Of a stretch of 64,000 nucleotides of DNA, positions 48,364 through 59,078 are shown one piece after another. Made by a program: the position numbers and the translations under genes. The notes below the pieces were generated by a model. It saw only the letters and a list, made by a program, of their open reading frames with translations. It had not been told where the DNA came from and searched no databases. How positions within the stretch are numbered: the first letter of the stretch is position 1; every line of letters begins with the position of its first letter. The stretch is from Crotalaria pallida (lineage: Eukaryota; Streptophyta; Magnoliopsida; Fabales; Fabaceae). The stretch is from contig CM075649.1 in the NCBI GenBank assembly GCA_037953625.1, positions 103,421,290 through 103,485,289 on the forward strand, in the 5' to 3' direction.

Positions 48364-49244
48364 GAGTAATATGTCAGATCGGTCCCTGACTTTGCGGCTA
48401 CCGGTCAAATTAATCTTTGACATTATCGAAATTTCAAATTAGTCTTTGAGATAGGAACACATCAGTCATATCAGTCTCTGACGTTAATGGTCCACGAATT
48501 CAATGACTAATTTAACCGATATTCAACGATCTTTGTTTATTTTTTTTATTAAACTGTCACTTTAGTCTCTTATTTTGTAAGGAGCTTTTATTTTAGTCCA
48601 TGATTTTTCAATAATTCCTTTTTAGTCCCTCACTTTGAAAAAAGCTACTCACATTAGTCCCTAGCAAATTTCTTCGTTCATAGATGTTAACATCTTACAT
48701 ACGTGGCCGTTAAATAACCTATATGACTTCTGGTTGTTGTGTTGCTGCCACAGATTCAACTACTGTATTTTCTGCGGATGTCACATCTTTAACAGTTGCC
48801 TTAGCTTCTGCAACTGCTTTAGCTGCCTCTTTAGTGGTCATAGCCCCTTTTTTTCCTCCAATTTCGGTCTTTTAAATTTAGCATCATGTGTAAGACGTTA
48901 ACAATCACGTTTGTATAGGTTATTTAACGACCACGCGTGTAAGACGTTAACATCTATGAACGGAGAAAGTTGTCAAGGACTAATGTGAGTACCTTTTTTC
49001 AAAGTGAGGGACTAAAGTGGAATTATTGAAAAGTCAGGAACTAAAGTGAAAGCTTCTTTTAAAGTGAGGGACTAAAAGTGACAATTTAGTCTTAATTTTT
49101 TTACCACTGACGATCATTAACACGTTAGGGACTAATATGACAGACATGTTCCTATTTCAGGGACCAATTTGAAATTTCGAAAATGTCAAGGACTAAATTG
49201 ATTGATGAATACAAAGTAAGGGACCAATATGACATATTACTTCA
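48364..49244. mobile_element. Large foldback element with coding-like core (MULE-like)
   Basis: The outer arms (from 48364, '...GTAATATGTCAGATCGGTCC' and '...GGACCAATATGACATATTAC') pair over more than 120 bp, and an inner pair ('TTAGTCCCTCACTTTGAAAA' and its complement) extends the palindrome to about 48720 and 48930. An 8-bp direct repeat CAATTATT flanks it (48356-48363, 49245-49252). The unpaired centre holds an Ala-rich coding-like stretch on the minus strand. Long arms and 8-9 bp duplications are typical of Mutator-like elements; the class is inferred. Confidence 0.7.
48722..48872 (-). pseudogene. Ala/Val-rich coding-like fragment in the foldback core
   Basis: On the minus strand the centre reads TTKEAAKAVAEAKATVKDVT then SAENTVVESVAATQQPEVI and a stop. 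It begins after an A-run (GGKKGAM). Composition is unlike the AT-rich arms, suggesting captured exon sequence. The parent gene was not identified; Ala/Glu-rich stretches of this kind occur in single-Myb-histone and late-embryogenesis proteins, but the match is too vague to name. Confidence 0.4.
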
Positions 49245-49252
49245 CAATTATT

Positions 49253-49733
49253 TGTAAGCCATGAGTAAGTGTTCTTCACTAAAAACACACTCGCGGGATT
49301 TTGTAGCTACTTCCTAAAATATGGTTCATTAGCTTTTAATGCAACATCCTGAAGTAACACCGTCATCTTCTCACATTAAGTCTCTTCCGGTCAAATAGGT
49401 GCCTAAACCACATAAGTCGTCATTGCCACACTTCATTCTATAACACTCGGGCTAACAAGGGTGGAGATTAATCACTGGTGTAAGAGGTGTAGATAAGGAG
49501 CGGCTTCTGACATGCTTTTAAGGGGAATACCCGAATGAACCTTAACACACTGGAATGAGAGGGGGGCAGAAGGAATAAGACGGGCAGAACAAGAGCGTTC
49601 GAGAGAAGAGGAACCTTCTCATCATGAATAGGAGAAATCGCGACAGAGGCCCCCCACCAGAGGAGGAAGCCCTTCGCATTCCCGACATGAGAGTAAGGGG
49701 TCATCTGGTGGATGCTCACAGAGGAAAGCAAGC
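49253..49733 (+). mobile_element. Possible 5' leader of the Tat-type gypsy element
   Basis: From about 49490 the base composition changes (GGAGCGGCTTCTGACATGC...) and leads into gag without a gap. No 5' LTR or primer-binding site is recognisable, so the element appears 5'-truncated somewhere between about 49440 and 49560. Confidence 0.4.
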
Positions 49734-50537
49734 ATGGAGACGGAGTTGGCTCGTTTGCGTAAGCGGTTAGATGAGCAAGACAAGTTGCTGAAGGAGTTGA
49801 GGAAAGGAACATCCCAATCAGGCGTTAGCAAAGGAAATGAGGTGGAGCTGGTTGGAGAACCTGAAGAAAAAGACTACCTGTTTTCTGAAAGCATAATGGC
49901 TTTCCCCATGCCTGAAAATCTCAAAGCTCCAGCCAATGTAGATTCATATTTTGGGAACTCAGATCCACAGGAACATATTGATAGCTTTCTGGTTGCAATG
50001 TCATGTCAAGGGGCTAAGGACGCGTACAAGTGTCGCACTTTCCCCCTAACTCTGAAAAAAGCGGTTTTGCGTTGGTATTCTAAATTGGAACCTGTTTTGA
50101 TAACAGGGTGGAAGGACTTAGCTGCCAAATTCCTGGGACACTTCACAACAAGCAAAGCACAGCCAAAGTCTGAACACCATTTATCTCAAATTAAGCAGGA
50201 AAAAGGGGAATCACTGAGAGATTTCCTTACTCGCTTCAATACTGAATACCTTTCAATTAGTGACATAGAGGCCTCAGTAGCCTTGCATCTCTTGATGCGC
50301 GCATTAAGACCAGGGGATTTCACAGACCACTTGGTGATGCACAAAATCAAAACCATGGATGAAGTCATGGAAAGAGTTGAAAAATATATCAACTTGGAGG
50401 AATATCATAAAGAACAAGATAATTTTGCTGGTGAAGCATCTGGAAAAAAGAAAGAGGCTTTCTTCAACAAGGGATCAGGGAAAGGTCAACGAGAAGGAGA
50501 CAAGAATAACAGACATGATTCGGGGGCTAAAAAGTTC
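49734..50537 (+). pseudogene. Gypsy (Tat lineage) gag, C-terminus replaced
   Basis: The ATG opens a coiled-coil-like start (ETELARLRKRLDEQDKLLKE), then the Retrotrans_gag core: 'FPMPENLKAPANVDSYFGNS', 'FPLTLKKAVLRWYSKL', 'KDLAAKFLGHFTTS' and 'KGESLRDFLTRFNTEYLSI'. This is the capsid region of plant Tat-group elements. The frame is open for about 268 codons, then passes at KKFK into the captured host segment and stops at 50651. The zinc knuckle and the protease that should follow are missing. Confidence 0.88.
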
Positions 50538-51473
50538 AAAATGAGGAATGTCATGCGTCCTCACATGTGTATGTGTTTCTTTGGCTCACCCTGTGTCCCT
50601 GTGTGTTTGACTCGGGGTGTGTTTCATACATACACAGAAAAGTTCCCATAAGCAGCTATTATTCAAAATTAATCCATTTACAAAGAAATTGATAGAAAAT
50701 AATTATAAAAATTAAAAGTGGCAACATGTTTAACAAATTATTCACATAAGGAACCTTACCTTCTTTTATGTGGTTTCCTTCTGAATTAAAAAAGCTTCCT
50801 CTGCTTTCAGCTTGATAAATCTGGCAACCAACACAATGAGGCAATGCCAACAGTTCAAGAATGTAGGGAACAAAATGTGTAGAGAGTCTGTCATAAGCAG
50901 TACAATGTAATATCATACAAGGGTTTGTAAATTACATTCATGTTTGTCTAGATGATAAGTTAGATGAACATAAGATTACCATAAGCACTCAAGCATTATA
51001 TCAAGATATTGGTCACAACTAGTGGCTATTCACAATATAACATTGCAAGCTACTTTCACCTTAAAAGTATGATTAACATTTAGAAAGAAGAGAGAATCCA
51101 GATTTCACAAGGCAAAACTTGAAGCAGAATTCAAATCGCAACAAGTAAAGCATAAAAAGGGCTAGTAGGAGCCAGAGAGATTCCAAAGGAAATATGGATA
51201 AAACATATAGCATCCAACAAGAAGTCCACGAACAAGAAACATTTGCAATAAGAGAATCTGATCCTTATCCTCCCAAAATTGTAACAAGACAAAAAAGGAC
51301 AATTCTATAATCAATTCAATTGGAGCAAAAGGAAAAGAGACCTATGGAATGAATGAACAGAGGCAATGGATTATGGTTTGTGTGTGCATATTTGAGGTTC
51401 AGCCAACATTCAGTTTCAAGAATTGACTTCCAGGCTTCAAGCAACACATACATCAAAATCAAACTTTCATCAA
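50528..51473 (+). repeat. Captured host segment inside the gypsy element
   Basis: This 946-bp block matches 29765-30704 throughout and nothing in a normal gypsy element. At the left junction the two loci share TAAAAAGTTCAAAATGAGGA; upstream bases differ at once. At the right junction they share CATCAA, after which the host reads TAAGAGC and the element AGAGGAGC. It replaces the gag zinc knuckle, protease and the start of RT. The short shared bases at the joins fit template switching during reverse transcription or microhomology-mediated repair. Confidence 0.92.
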
Positions 51474-54400
51474 AGAGGAGCGGCCCAAGCCTGAAGGGGA
51501 GTTGGAAAAAGTTCAGATCGAAGATACCCCGGAACAGTGGACTCAAGTTGGAAAAGACTTATCAAGCGAAGAAAAGGTTAGGTTGGTTGCACTGCTGAAG
51601 GAGAACAAGGATTTATTCGCATGGACGGCAGCTGATATGCCAGGAATAGATCCGGATTTTATCTGTCATCACTTATCAGTTGATCCCAAGTTCAAGTCAG
51701 TATCACAAAGGAGAAGGAAGATGGGCAATGAACGACAGAAGGTGATTGCTGTGAATGTGGAGGAGCTCTTACAAGCTGGATTCATCAGGGAAGTCCCTTA
51801 CACTACCTGGCTCTCTAATGTAGTTCTGGTCAAAAAATCCAATGGCAAATGGCGTATGTGCGTGAACTACACGGATTTGAACAAAGCGTGTCCCAAAGAC
51901 ACCTATCCTCTTCCCAACATTGACAGGCTAGTTGATAATTCTGCTGGGTATCAGTTACTTTCTTTCATGGATGCTTACTCCGGTTACAATCAAATTCCCA
52001 TGTTTAGTGACGATTTCAGGAAAAAACCGCTTTTATGACTGATAAAGCAGCATACTGTTACACAGTAATGCCGTTTGGTCTGAAAAATGCAGGTGCAACT
52101 TACCAGAGGATGATGGACAAAATCTTTGGAGAGTTGATTGGTCCAACATTGGAAGTTTCTGTCGATGACATGATCGTAAAGTCAACAGAGGAAGAAAACC
52201 ACAAGCAGGATTTGGAAGCTGTCCTCAGTAAGGTACGTCAGCATAATATGCGTTTAAATTCGCTGAAGTGTGCCTTTGGTGTCACAGCAGGAAAATTCCT
52301 AGGTTTTATGCTCACTAGTAGAGGAATAGAGGCTAACCCTGAAAAGTGTGATGCAATCACGCAGATGAGGAGCCCAAATTCCGTGAAGGAAGTTCAGCAA
52401 CTGACCGGACGCATAGCCGCGTTGACAAGATTTTTGTCGAAGTCAGCTTACAAATCCCTTCCACTATTCCAATTGCTTAAGAAGGACCATGAATTCAAAT
52501 GGACTGATAAATGTGAAGCAGCCTTTCAGGACTTCAAGCATTACCTCTCCAATCCTCCGATCCTGAGCAAGCCTAAGCCAGGTGAGACCCTCTATTTATA
52601 TCTGGCTGTAAATGATGAAGCGGTGAGTGCTGTTTTGGTCAGGGATTTGGAGAAGGGGCAGAGGCCGGTGTATTTTGTTAGTAAGGTGTTGCAAGAAACA
52701 GAAAGAAGGTATCAAAAGATTGAAAAGATGGTGTTCGCGCTGGTGGTCACGGCGAGGCGTCTTAGACAATATTTCCAAAGCCATCCGGTCGTGGTCAGAA
52801 CAGATCAGCCCATTCGGCAAGTTTTGCAAAAGCCAGACTTAGCAGGTCGCATGATCGCGTGGTCAGTGGAATTTTCCGAATATGGGATCAACTATGAGTC
52901 AAGAACAGCAATCAAATCTCAGGTTTTGGCAGACTTCGTCGTGGAATTGGCACCAAAGAAGGAATCTGAAGTCTGGACCCTGTTAGTTGATGGTTCATCT
53001 AATCAGACGGGTGGAGGTGCTGGTGTAATATTGGAAAACGCTCAAGGAGTATCTATCGAATATTCGTTAAGGTTCGATTTTCCGACTTCTAACAACCAAG
53101 CTGAATATGAAGCCTATCTTGCTGGGATGACGATGGCCAAGGATCTTGGAGCGCACTCAATCCTACTGTACAGAGATTCGTAGCTGGTGATTTCGCAAAT
53201 TAAAGGAGATTTCCAAGCCAAGGAGCCTTTACTTAAAAAGTATCCCACCAAGTACAAGGAGTTGGCAGGAAGGTTTGACAGCGTGGATTTTCAGCACATT
53301 CCGAGAGATCAGAATTCCAAAGCTGATGTCCTGTCCAAGTTAGCTAGCACCAAGAAACCAGGAAATCACAGGTCCGTAATTCAACAATCTATCTCTCACC
53401 CAGTGCAACATTAGCAGTGGAGGATGAAGATTCATGGGCTTCCCCTATCTTGGCATTTCTACTTCATGGAATCCTTCCAAGTGAAGACGACGTCGCAAGA
53501 AAAATAAGAAAAATGGCTCCTCACTTTGTCATACAAGATGGACTGCTCTATCGGAGAGGATTTTCTTCACCTCTACTCCGATGTCTGACTGAACGGGAAT
53601 CCGAATTGGCCCTGAAAGAAGTGCACGAAGGGAGATGCAGTCACCATCTAGGAGGAAGGAGTTTGGCAAGGAAGATACTGAGACCAGGATTCTACTGGCC
53701 CACCATACAGTTAGATTCCATGAAGCACGTGAAGAAGTGTGATCGTTGTCAGAAGCACGCTAATGTTCATTTGGCACCACCAGAGGAACTCCATTCCATA
53801 TCTGCCCCGTGGCCTTTCTTTCAGTGGGGGATGGACCTGTTGGGACCATTTCCTCAAGCAGTAGGACAGGTGACCCATCTAGTGGTGGCAGTCGACTATT
53901 TCACCAAATGGATCGAAGCTAAAGCAGTCGCTGTTACTACTTCTACGCAAATCGTGAAATTTTTCAGTAACCAAGTCATATCACGTTTCGGAGTTCCAGC
54001 TGTATTAGTCACGAACAATGGCACTCAGTTTACTAGTAGAGCTTTCAAGGAATTTCTCCAGAAGTTGGGAATTAAACAACGTCTGTCCTCTGTGGAGCAC
54101 CGTCAAACTAACGGGCAAGCTGAAGCAGCCAACATATGTATACTAAGAGGGTTGAAGAGAAAGCTGGAAGATAGCAAAGGTAAATGGGTGGATTGTATAG
54201 ATGCTGTCTTTTAGTCCTACAAAACCACTCCCCACTCTACTACTGGAGAGACGCCATTTGAACTTACATATGGGAGTGAAGCCATGATTCCGTTGGAAGT
54301 AGGATCTACTAATATGAGGTCAAGGTATTTTGATCCTGAAGCTAATAGGCGACTCATCAGAGAAAATTTGGATTTCCTGCAAGAATCCAGGGAGATTGCA

Positions 54401-54668
54401 ACTGTCCGCATGGCCACAATCCAGCAGCAGTCGGCCAAGCAGTACAATTTAAAGGTAATTTCCAGAACCTTCAACGAAGGTGACAAGGTGTTGCGAAGGG
54501 CCGATGTACATGGTAATGAGCCTGCACATGGAAAGTTGGCAGCCAATTAGGAAGGACCGTACCGAGTCCGGTCCAAAACTGGAAAGGAAGCGTATTTTCT
54601 CGAAACACTCACTGACAGAGGCATCAAGAACCCGTGGAATGCAGCTAAGCTTCGCATTTATTATAGTT
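51474..54668 (+). pseudogene. Gypsy (Tat lineage) pol: RT, two RNase H regions, integrase; broken
   Basis: RT blocks include 'EELLQAGFIREVPYTTWLSN', 'WRMCVNYTDLNKACPKD' and 'VMPFGLKNAGATYQRMM'. The active site reads SVDDM rather than YVDDM. RNase H (YFVSKVL, YQKIEKMVFALV) is followed by a second RNase H-like domain (LLVDGSSNQTGGGAGVIL, NNQAEYEAYLAGM), a hallmark of the Tat group. Integrase has the HHCC-type region (CSHHLGG...CDRCQKHA), 'QWGMDLLGPFPQ' and 'HRQTNGQAEAAN', but the second catalytic Asp is Asn (VTNNGTQF). There is a 1-nt loss at an A-run near 52022-52027, TAG stops at about 53181, 53412 and 54212, and a stop at 54548. The element cannot be autonomous. Confidence 0.93.
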
Positions 54669-55584
54669 GAATTCTGTTCTTTGTTTATGCTTTCGTAGAG
54701 TTTGTTGGCTTTCCAAGAAGGTCTTACAGACCAGTGTCATGTATCCAGTTTGTTTCTATTTTAAGGAAATTATTATTGTGCTTGGTTTTCTATTTTATTA
54801 ATGAGAATTATGAAAATTCCATAAGTTACAGGAACAAGTACAATACCCCAATGAGATGGTTTGCTCAAAATAATTGCCTTCATTCAAATGCAAGTGTTAG
54901 GAATTACAAATCCGATATCAGGAAACCGGTATCAGGAAACCGCTATAAAAAAAAGGAAAAAAATTTGGGTATTAGAATCAGGTATCAGGATCCGGTATCA
55001 GGAATCTCAAACTTAAGGATTAAGTTGGAATTCTGAACATCCGGTATCAGGATCCGGTATCAGGAATCCGGTATCAGGAATCTCATACTTCATGTTTAAG
55101 TTGGTATTTTGAAAAGCATTCAGAATTCGAATAAACAATCCGGTATCAGAATTCGGTATCAGGAATCTTATACTTAAGTAAAAATCCTAAGTATTCAATA
55201 TTTGATACACCACTTGTCTGACTAGCCATCAGATAAGAAGTGAAATGGGTAAGGAGATGTTCTTATGCTGAAATGAACACCGCCCATGTACATACAATGA
55301 TCCCTGTTAGTTTCAGAAAGCTAATAAGTTAAATGGAAAGCCATTCGCTGGCTAGAATAGGACTTCCATGGATCAATAAAGAAGATGGATACGCAAAGGA
55401 AATATAAAATAGATACTAAACCGAATACATTGATTGGAAAGTCAGAATACGAGTACAGCTAAGGAAAAACAAAAATTCGGAATGCAATTACAACTAGGAA
55501 AAAGCAGAAACAAAGTGCAAACTAAGGAAATGCCAACAATACGAAACTAAAAGCATAAAGACTTGAAATAAACAAACTACAAGA
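54669..55584 (+). mobile_element. 3' spacer of the gypsy element with CCGGTATC repeats
   Basis: This non-coding spacer lies between pol and the antisense gene. Between 54910 and 55165 the motif ATCCGGTATCAGGA or variants occurs about ten times, spaced 10-60 bp. The core CCGGTATC/GATACCGG is shared with the LTR at 58482. Confidence 0.8.
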
Positions 55585-57663
55585 CTAAGCAGCAGCACCA
55601 TCATCATCATGTCCTCCATCATCTTCATGTCCTCCATCATCCTCATCTTCAGTCTCCTCGTCATCTATAGGGGCCAAGGGGTCAGGGCAGTTCTCATCAT
55701 CCAAGTTGACAAGCACCCTAGTTCCATCCCGAAGGTAGCTATAAAGTGCCCCATCTTCAACTTTGTACAAGAAATGCATACCCTTGGAAGAGAAATTGTT
55801 GTTAAGGAAATTGGCTTGCTCCACCGCATTCATGAAGGAAGACTGAACTGATCCAATCCACTTCTCTTTGTACATGTCCCTCTGACTTTCAGCCTCATTG
55901 AGGGCATCCCTCAGCGTGTTTAGGGCAGCATCGTTGGCTTCATTCACTTCCTTCAATTTGTCATTCATCCTCTTGGCGAATTCTTCCTCAGCTTGGGAGA
56001 GAGCTTGCTTGGTCTTCCTCAATTCGGCCGCTTGGGAGGCAATCTGCTCAGCCATTTCAGTCTCTTTCTTAACATAAGCAGCCAAATCCACAGCCTCTTG
56101 CCCAATGAACAAAACCTTTTCAGCATTATCCTCTAAAAATTGGAGTGTGGAGGCAGCGCGAAGTTGATGTTTCTTTAAGGACTTCATCAAGTTGACAAAT
56201 TCCCGGCGTGTCATTCCTTGGAAACGATGGGAGTCAGCATCAGTCAGCAACATGCCTCCAAAATTTTCGCTCAGGTTTTCCTCCCACACTGAGGAAGCGA
56301 AACCAGAAGATCCTTGTCCAGCATCAAAATGAGATCCAGTGGGAGAGTCAGATTGGAAAGGTTCTTGATTTTTCCTCTTTCGAGCAGCACCTTCAGGACT
56401 GTCAAGGACTATGGCAGCCGGAGGGGGACGGTTGGCATTTTTCTTGCTACATTTGGGAGGCTTTCTTGGGGCATTTCCGTTAACAGCAGCGAGAGCAGCA
56501 AGGTCTTGGGGGCTCGCCATTTTTTCTGCGTAAAAACAATACAAAAGCATTAATAATTCCAAAGGCTACGAAAGCAAGTAAAAAATACACGTAAGGTATC
56601 CTACCGAATACCGAACGCAAGGAATCCGGTTCCGCATCAACTATCTTCCTGGTACTGATGTACCCAAAACGTTCATACCAGGCAAAGAAAAATGTTATGG
56701 TTGATCGCTCAACTTCAGTAAGAACGTTATTGGGGGTAAGGAAGGAACGGGCTGGAATCTGTGAGTTTTTATCAGACCAAAAGAGAGGGAAGTATGGATT
56801 TCCTCCATGGTCAAAGAAGAAAGGCCAGGAATGTGGGGCTCCTACTATCTTGAAGTATTCATTCTTGAATCCTTTCCATGTCTCCGAGTAAGTGTCAAAA
56901 ACTTTCCAGTTAAGACGAGACTTCAAAGTAACCCAGGACCATTTCCCCTTGACCTTACTTGAGGCAAACGGTCCAAAGAAGGTAAAAAATACCTGGAGAG
57001 TACAGACTAAATTGAAATGATTGCAGAAAAGTTGAAAAGCCCTCAAATAACACCAGCCGTTAGGATGGAGTTGTGTCGGAGCAAGCTCTAAGTGTCTAAG
57101 GACCCGACATTCGAAGTTAGTAAAAGGGATTCGAACTCCGCAAGTCTCAAAGAGAACCACATACATGAAGAAGAAATTTTCGAGGGGATTTCCTACAGAG
57201 CAAATTCGGTTTTGGGAAGAAGGAGCCTCTAAGGCATAAAAATTTGGAGTAAGTCCTGGTGCCACAAGGTTAGCATTGTTATGGTATTCCTGTAATGATT
57301 GGACATCTACAAATATGGAGGGTCTACCTAAGGCATCAAGATCTACACTTTCATAGCCAGTAATGTCAGTAGGGAGGATGAATTCCTCAGGGTTTGTTTC
57401 AGACCTCTTTTTTTCCCATGATGGATTCCTGAGAGGAAGTGTGGAAAGAAAATTTAGAAGGAATGCTGGAGACTTCACTAAACATATCCCTAATGATCCA
57501 TTTCTTCACTAGTTCGTCTAAAGCTTCCTTTTCGTGTTCAGAAAAAGAAGAGTTTTGAAGGCCACTGGGTTGGCTAGCAGAATTACCAGGGTTAACGAAA
57601 AAGGGCTTTGACGAATTGGAAGAAGAAGAACATGAGAGTTTGTTGGATGGAAGTGAGTCCATG
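55585..57663 (-). pseudogene. Antisense extra gene of the Tat element, spliced and frameshifted
   Basis: On the minus strand, between pol and the 3' LTR, an ATG at 57663 (MDSLPSNKLSCSSSSNSSKP) opens a frame that shifts once at a 7-A run (57408-57414) and continues to 56605 (...EPDSLRSVF). The donor TTCG|GTAGGA and acceptor TTACGCAG|AAAAAATGG define a 79-bp intron (56526-56604). Exon 2 continues in phase (EKMASPQDLAALAAVNGNAP) to a stop at 55585-55587. The first part carries 'CRVLRHLELAPTQLHPNGWC', like the plant 'putative gypsy-type transposon' family (Transposase_28). The second part is helical and coiled-coil-like with an Asp/Glu-rich tail. Antisense ORFs in this position are known for Tat elements such as Grande; function unknown. 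Confidence 0.8.
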
Positions 57664-58481
57664 ATAAAAGAAAAAGTAAAAGATAAGAAGTTATGTACCT
57701 GAGAATGAAGGAAGGAAGAGGGAGAGAAGGAATGAATTCGAATGCAGCAGAGAAGAAATGGAGAAGTGAGTTTTATCTCTAAAAGCTCCTCTCTATTTAT
57801 AAAGAGAGTTCGGTTTCCAAGGGAAGCAAGTGAAGGGGTACTTGCATTAGATGAAAAACCACTCAAGAGATGTGTCAGTTGAATAAGACAGCAAGGAGTC
57901 ATAATGGTGCAGTGATAAGTCATGATGGTTGAAGTGAAAAGCCATAATGGTTGCAGTAAAGAGTCACCTATTCTCATCTTCCCAAGGAAAATGAAGATTA
58001 GTTACTACATCCCTTTAGAAACCAAAAGATCCGAATTCGTGGGTACAGTAAAGAGGGGAGCTCAGATTCCAATAAACCTCTAAGAGCAGGTGATTCTCTA
58101 GGGAATAGGAAAAGTGGATGGTCATGGGGAGTTTGATTAGTGTCAGACGGAAGAGCAAAGTTCATCCTGGGGAGCTGTGAAGTCTTGGGAAGATACTAAA
58201 TTCAATTTTTTGAATTCGAATTTAAATGCGCATGTTCAAGGTCCCGATATTAGGATGCTGAAATCACCATCTCGGGAAACAGAAGCAGACACAGTTATGG
58301 GAAAGTGGGAATTCGGAATCCTTGGAGACTGGGCCCTTGAGACTTCGGGATTGAGGAGCAACTGATGAAGTTTTAGTTAAAACCGACATCCTGAAGTCGG
58401 CAATCCGGTATGATCGATGCAGCTGATAAAGTTACTTGAAGTTCAAGGCTCACATTCATAAACCATGACTTGGGGGGCTAC
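57664..58481 (+). mobile_element. Spacer upstream of the 3' LTR, ending in the polypurine tract
   Basis: Non-coding on the + strand; the part near 57664-57850 would be promoter and leader for the antisense gene, with a TATA-like TATTTATAAAGAG at 57792-57804. It ends in CTTGGGGGGCTAC (polypurine tract) at 58469-58481. Confidence 0.55.
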
Positions 58482-59078
58482 TGTTATGGACCACGTAAAC
58501 GAAACCGGTATGCCGGATTCAAATACCAGAATGAGGCCCATGAGGTCCACAAAGTCTGGATTCGGATACCGGATTGAGGCCATGAGAGGTCCATTAAGGC
58601 CGGATTCACATACTAGATTGAGGCCTTGAGAGGCCCAACAAGGCCGGATTCAGATACTGGATTGGGACCTTCAGAGGCCCAACCAGGCCGGATTCGGATA
58701 CCGAATTGAGGATATCAGAGACCCAACCAAACCGGATTCGCATACCGGAATGGAATCCTAAGAGGTCTTAGAAGACCGGATTCAGATACCGGTATCAGGA
58801 TAAGTCTTGAACATGTAACCTCATGCCGTTATACCGGTATGAATTCGGACACGTGCATTAGGGAATCTAAAGAATTCCGTTATCCTCACCAGCATAGGAT
58901 TCCACTCAACTTAATACCCGCCATTATGTCTGAGCCGTTTGGAGAGAACCTCACCCGCCACATGAAAGCGGCAATCAACGTCATTTATGCTGGTATGCCT
59001 ATATAATACCTGGTAAGGCAAGCAGGTATGATCTATCTCATCTCACACAAACACACACACCACCCCAAATTAGAACGA
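58482..59078 (+). mobile_element. 3' LTR of the Tat-type gypsy element (3' end unclear)
   Basis: It starts TGTTATGGACCACG right after the polypurine tract, as does the minus-strand LTR at 35867-36254. It contains a 44-bp tandem repeat (58531-58790) and a TATA-like TATATAATA at 59000-59008, followed by 'CACACAAACACACACACCAC', which has a counterpart in the other LTR. No clear ATAACA end is found where expected; the similarity fades near 59078, so the LTR is probably truncated there. An ATAACA at 59233-59238 is a possible alternative end. Confidence 0.65.
58531..58790 (+). repeat. 44-bp tandem repeat in the Tat LTR
   Basis: About five units of 'GAGGCC-TGAGAGGCCCAA' followed by CAAGGCCGGATTCAGATACTGGATT. 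Each contains a GATACCGGATT-type site. Confidence 0.85.
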
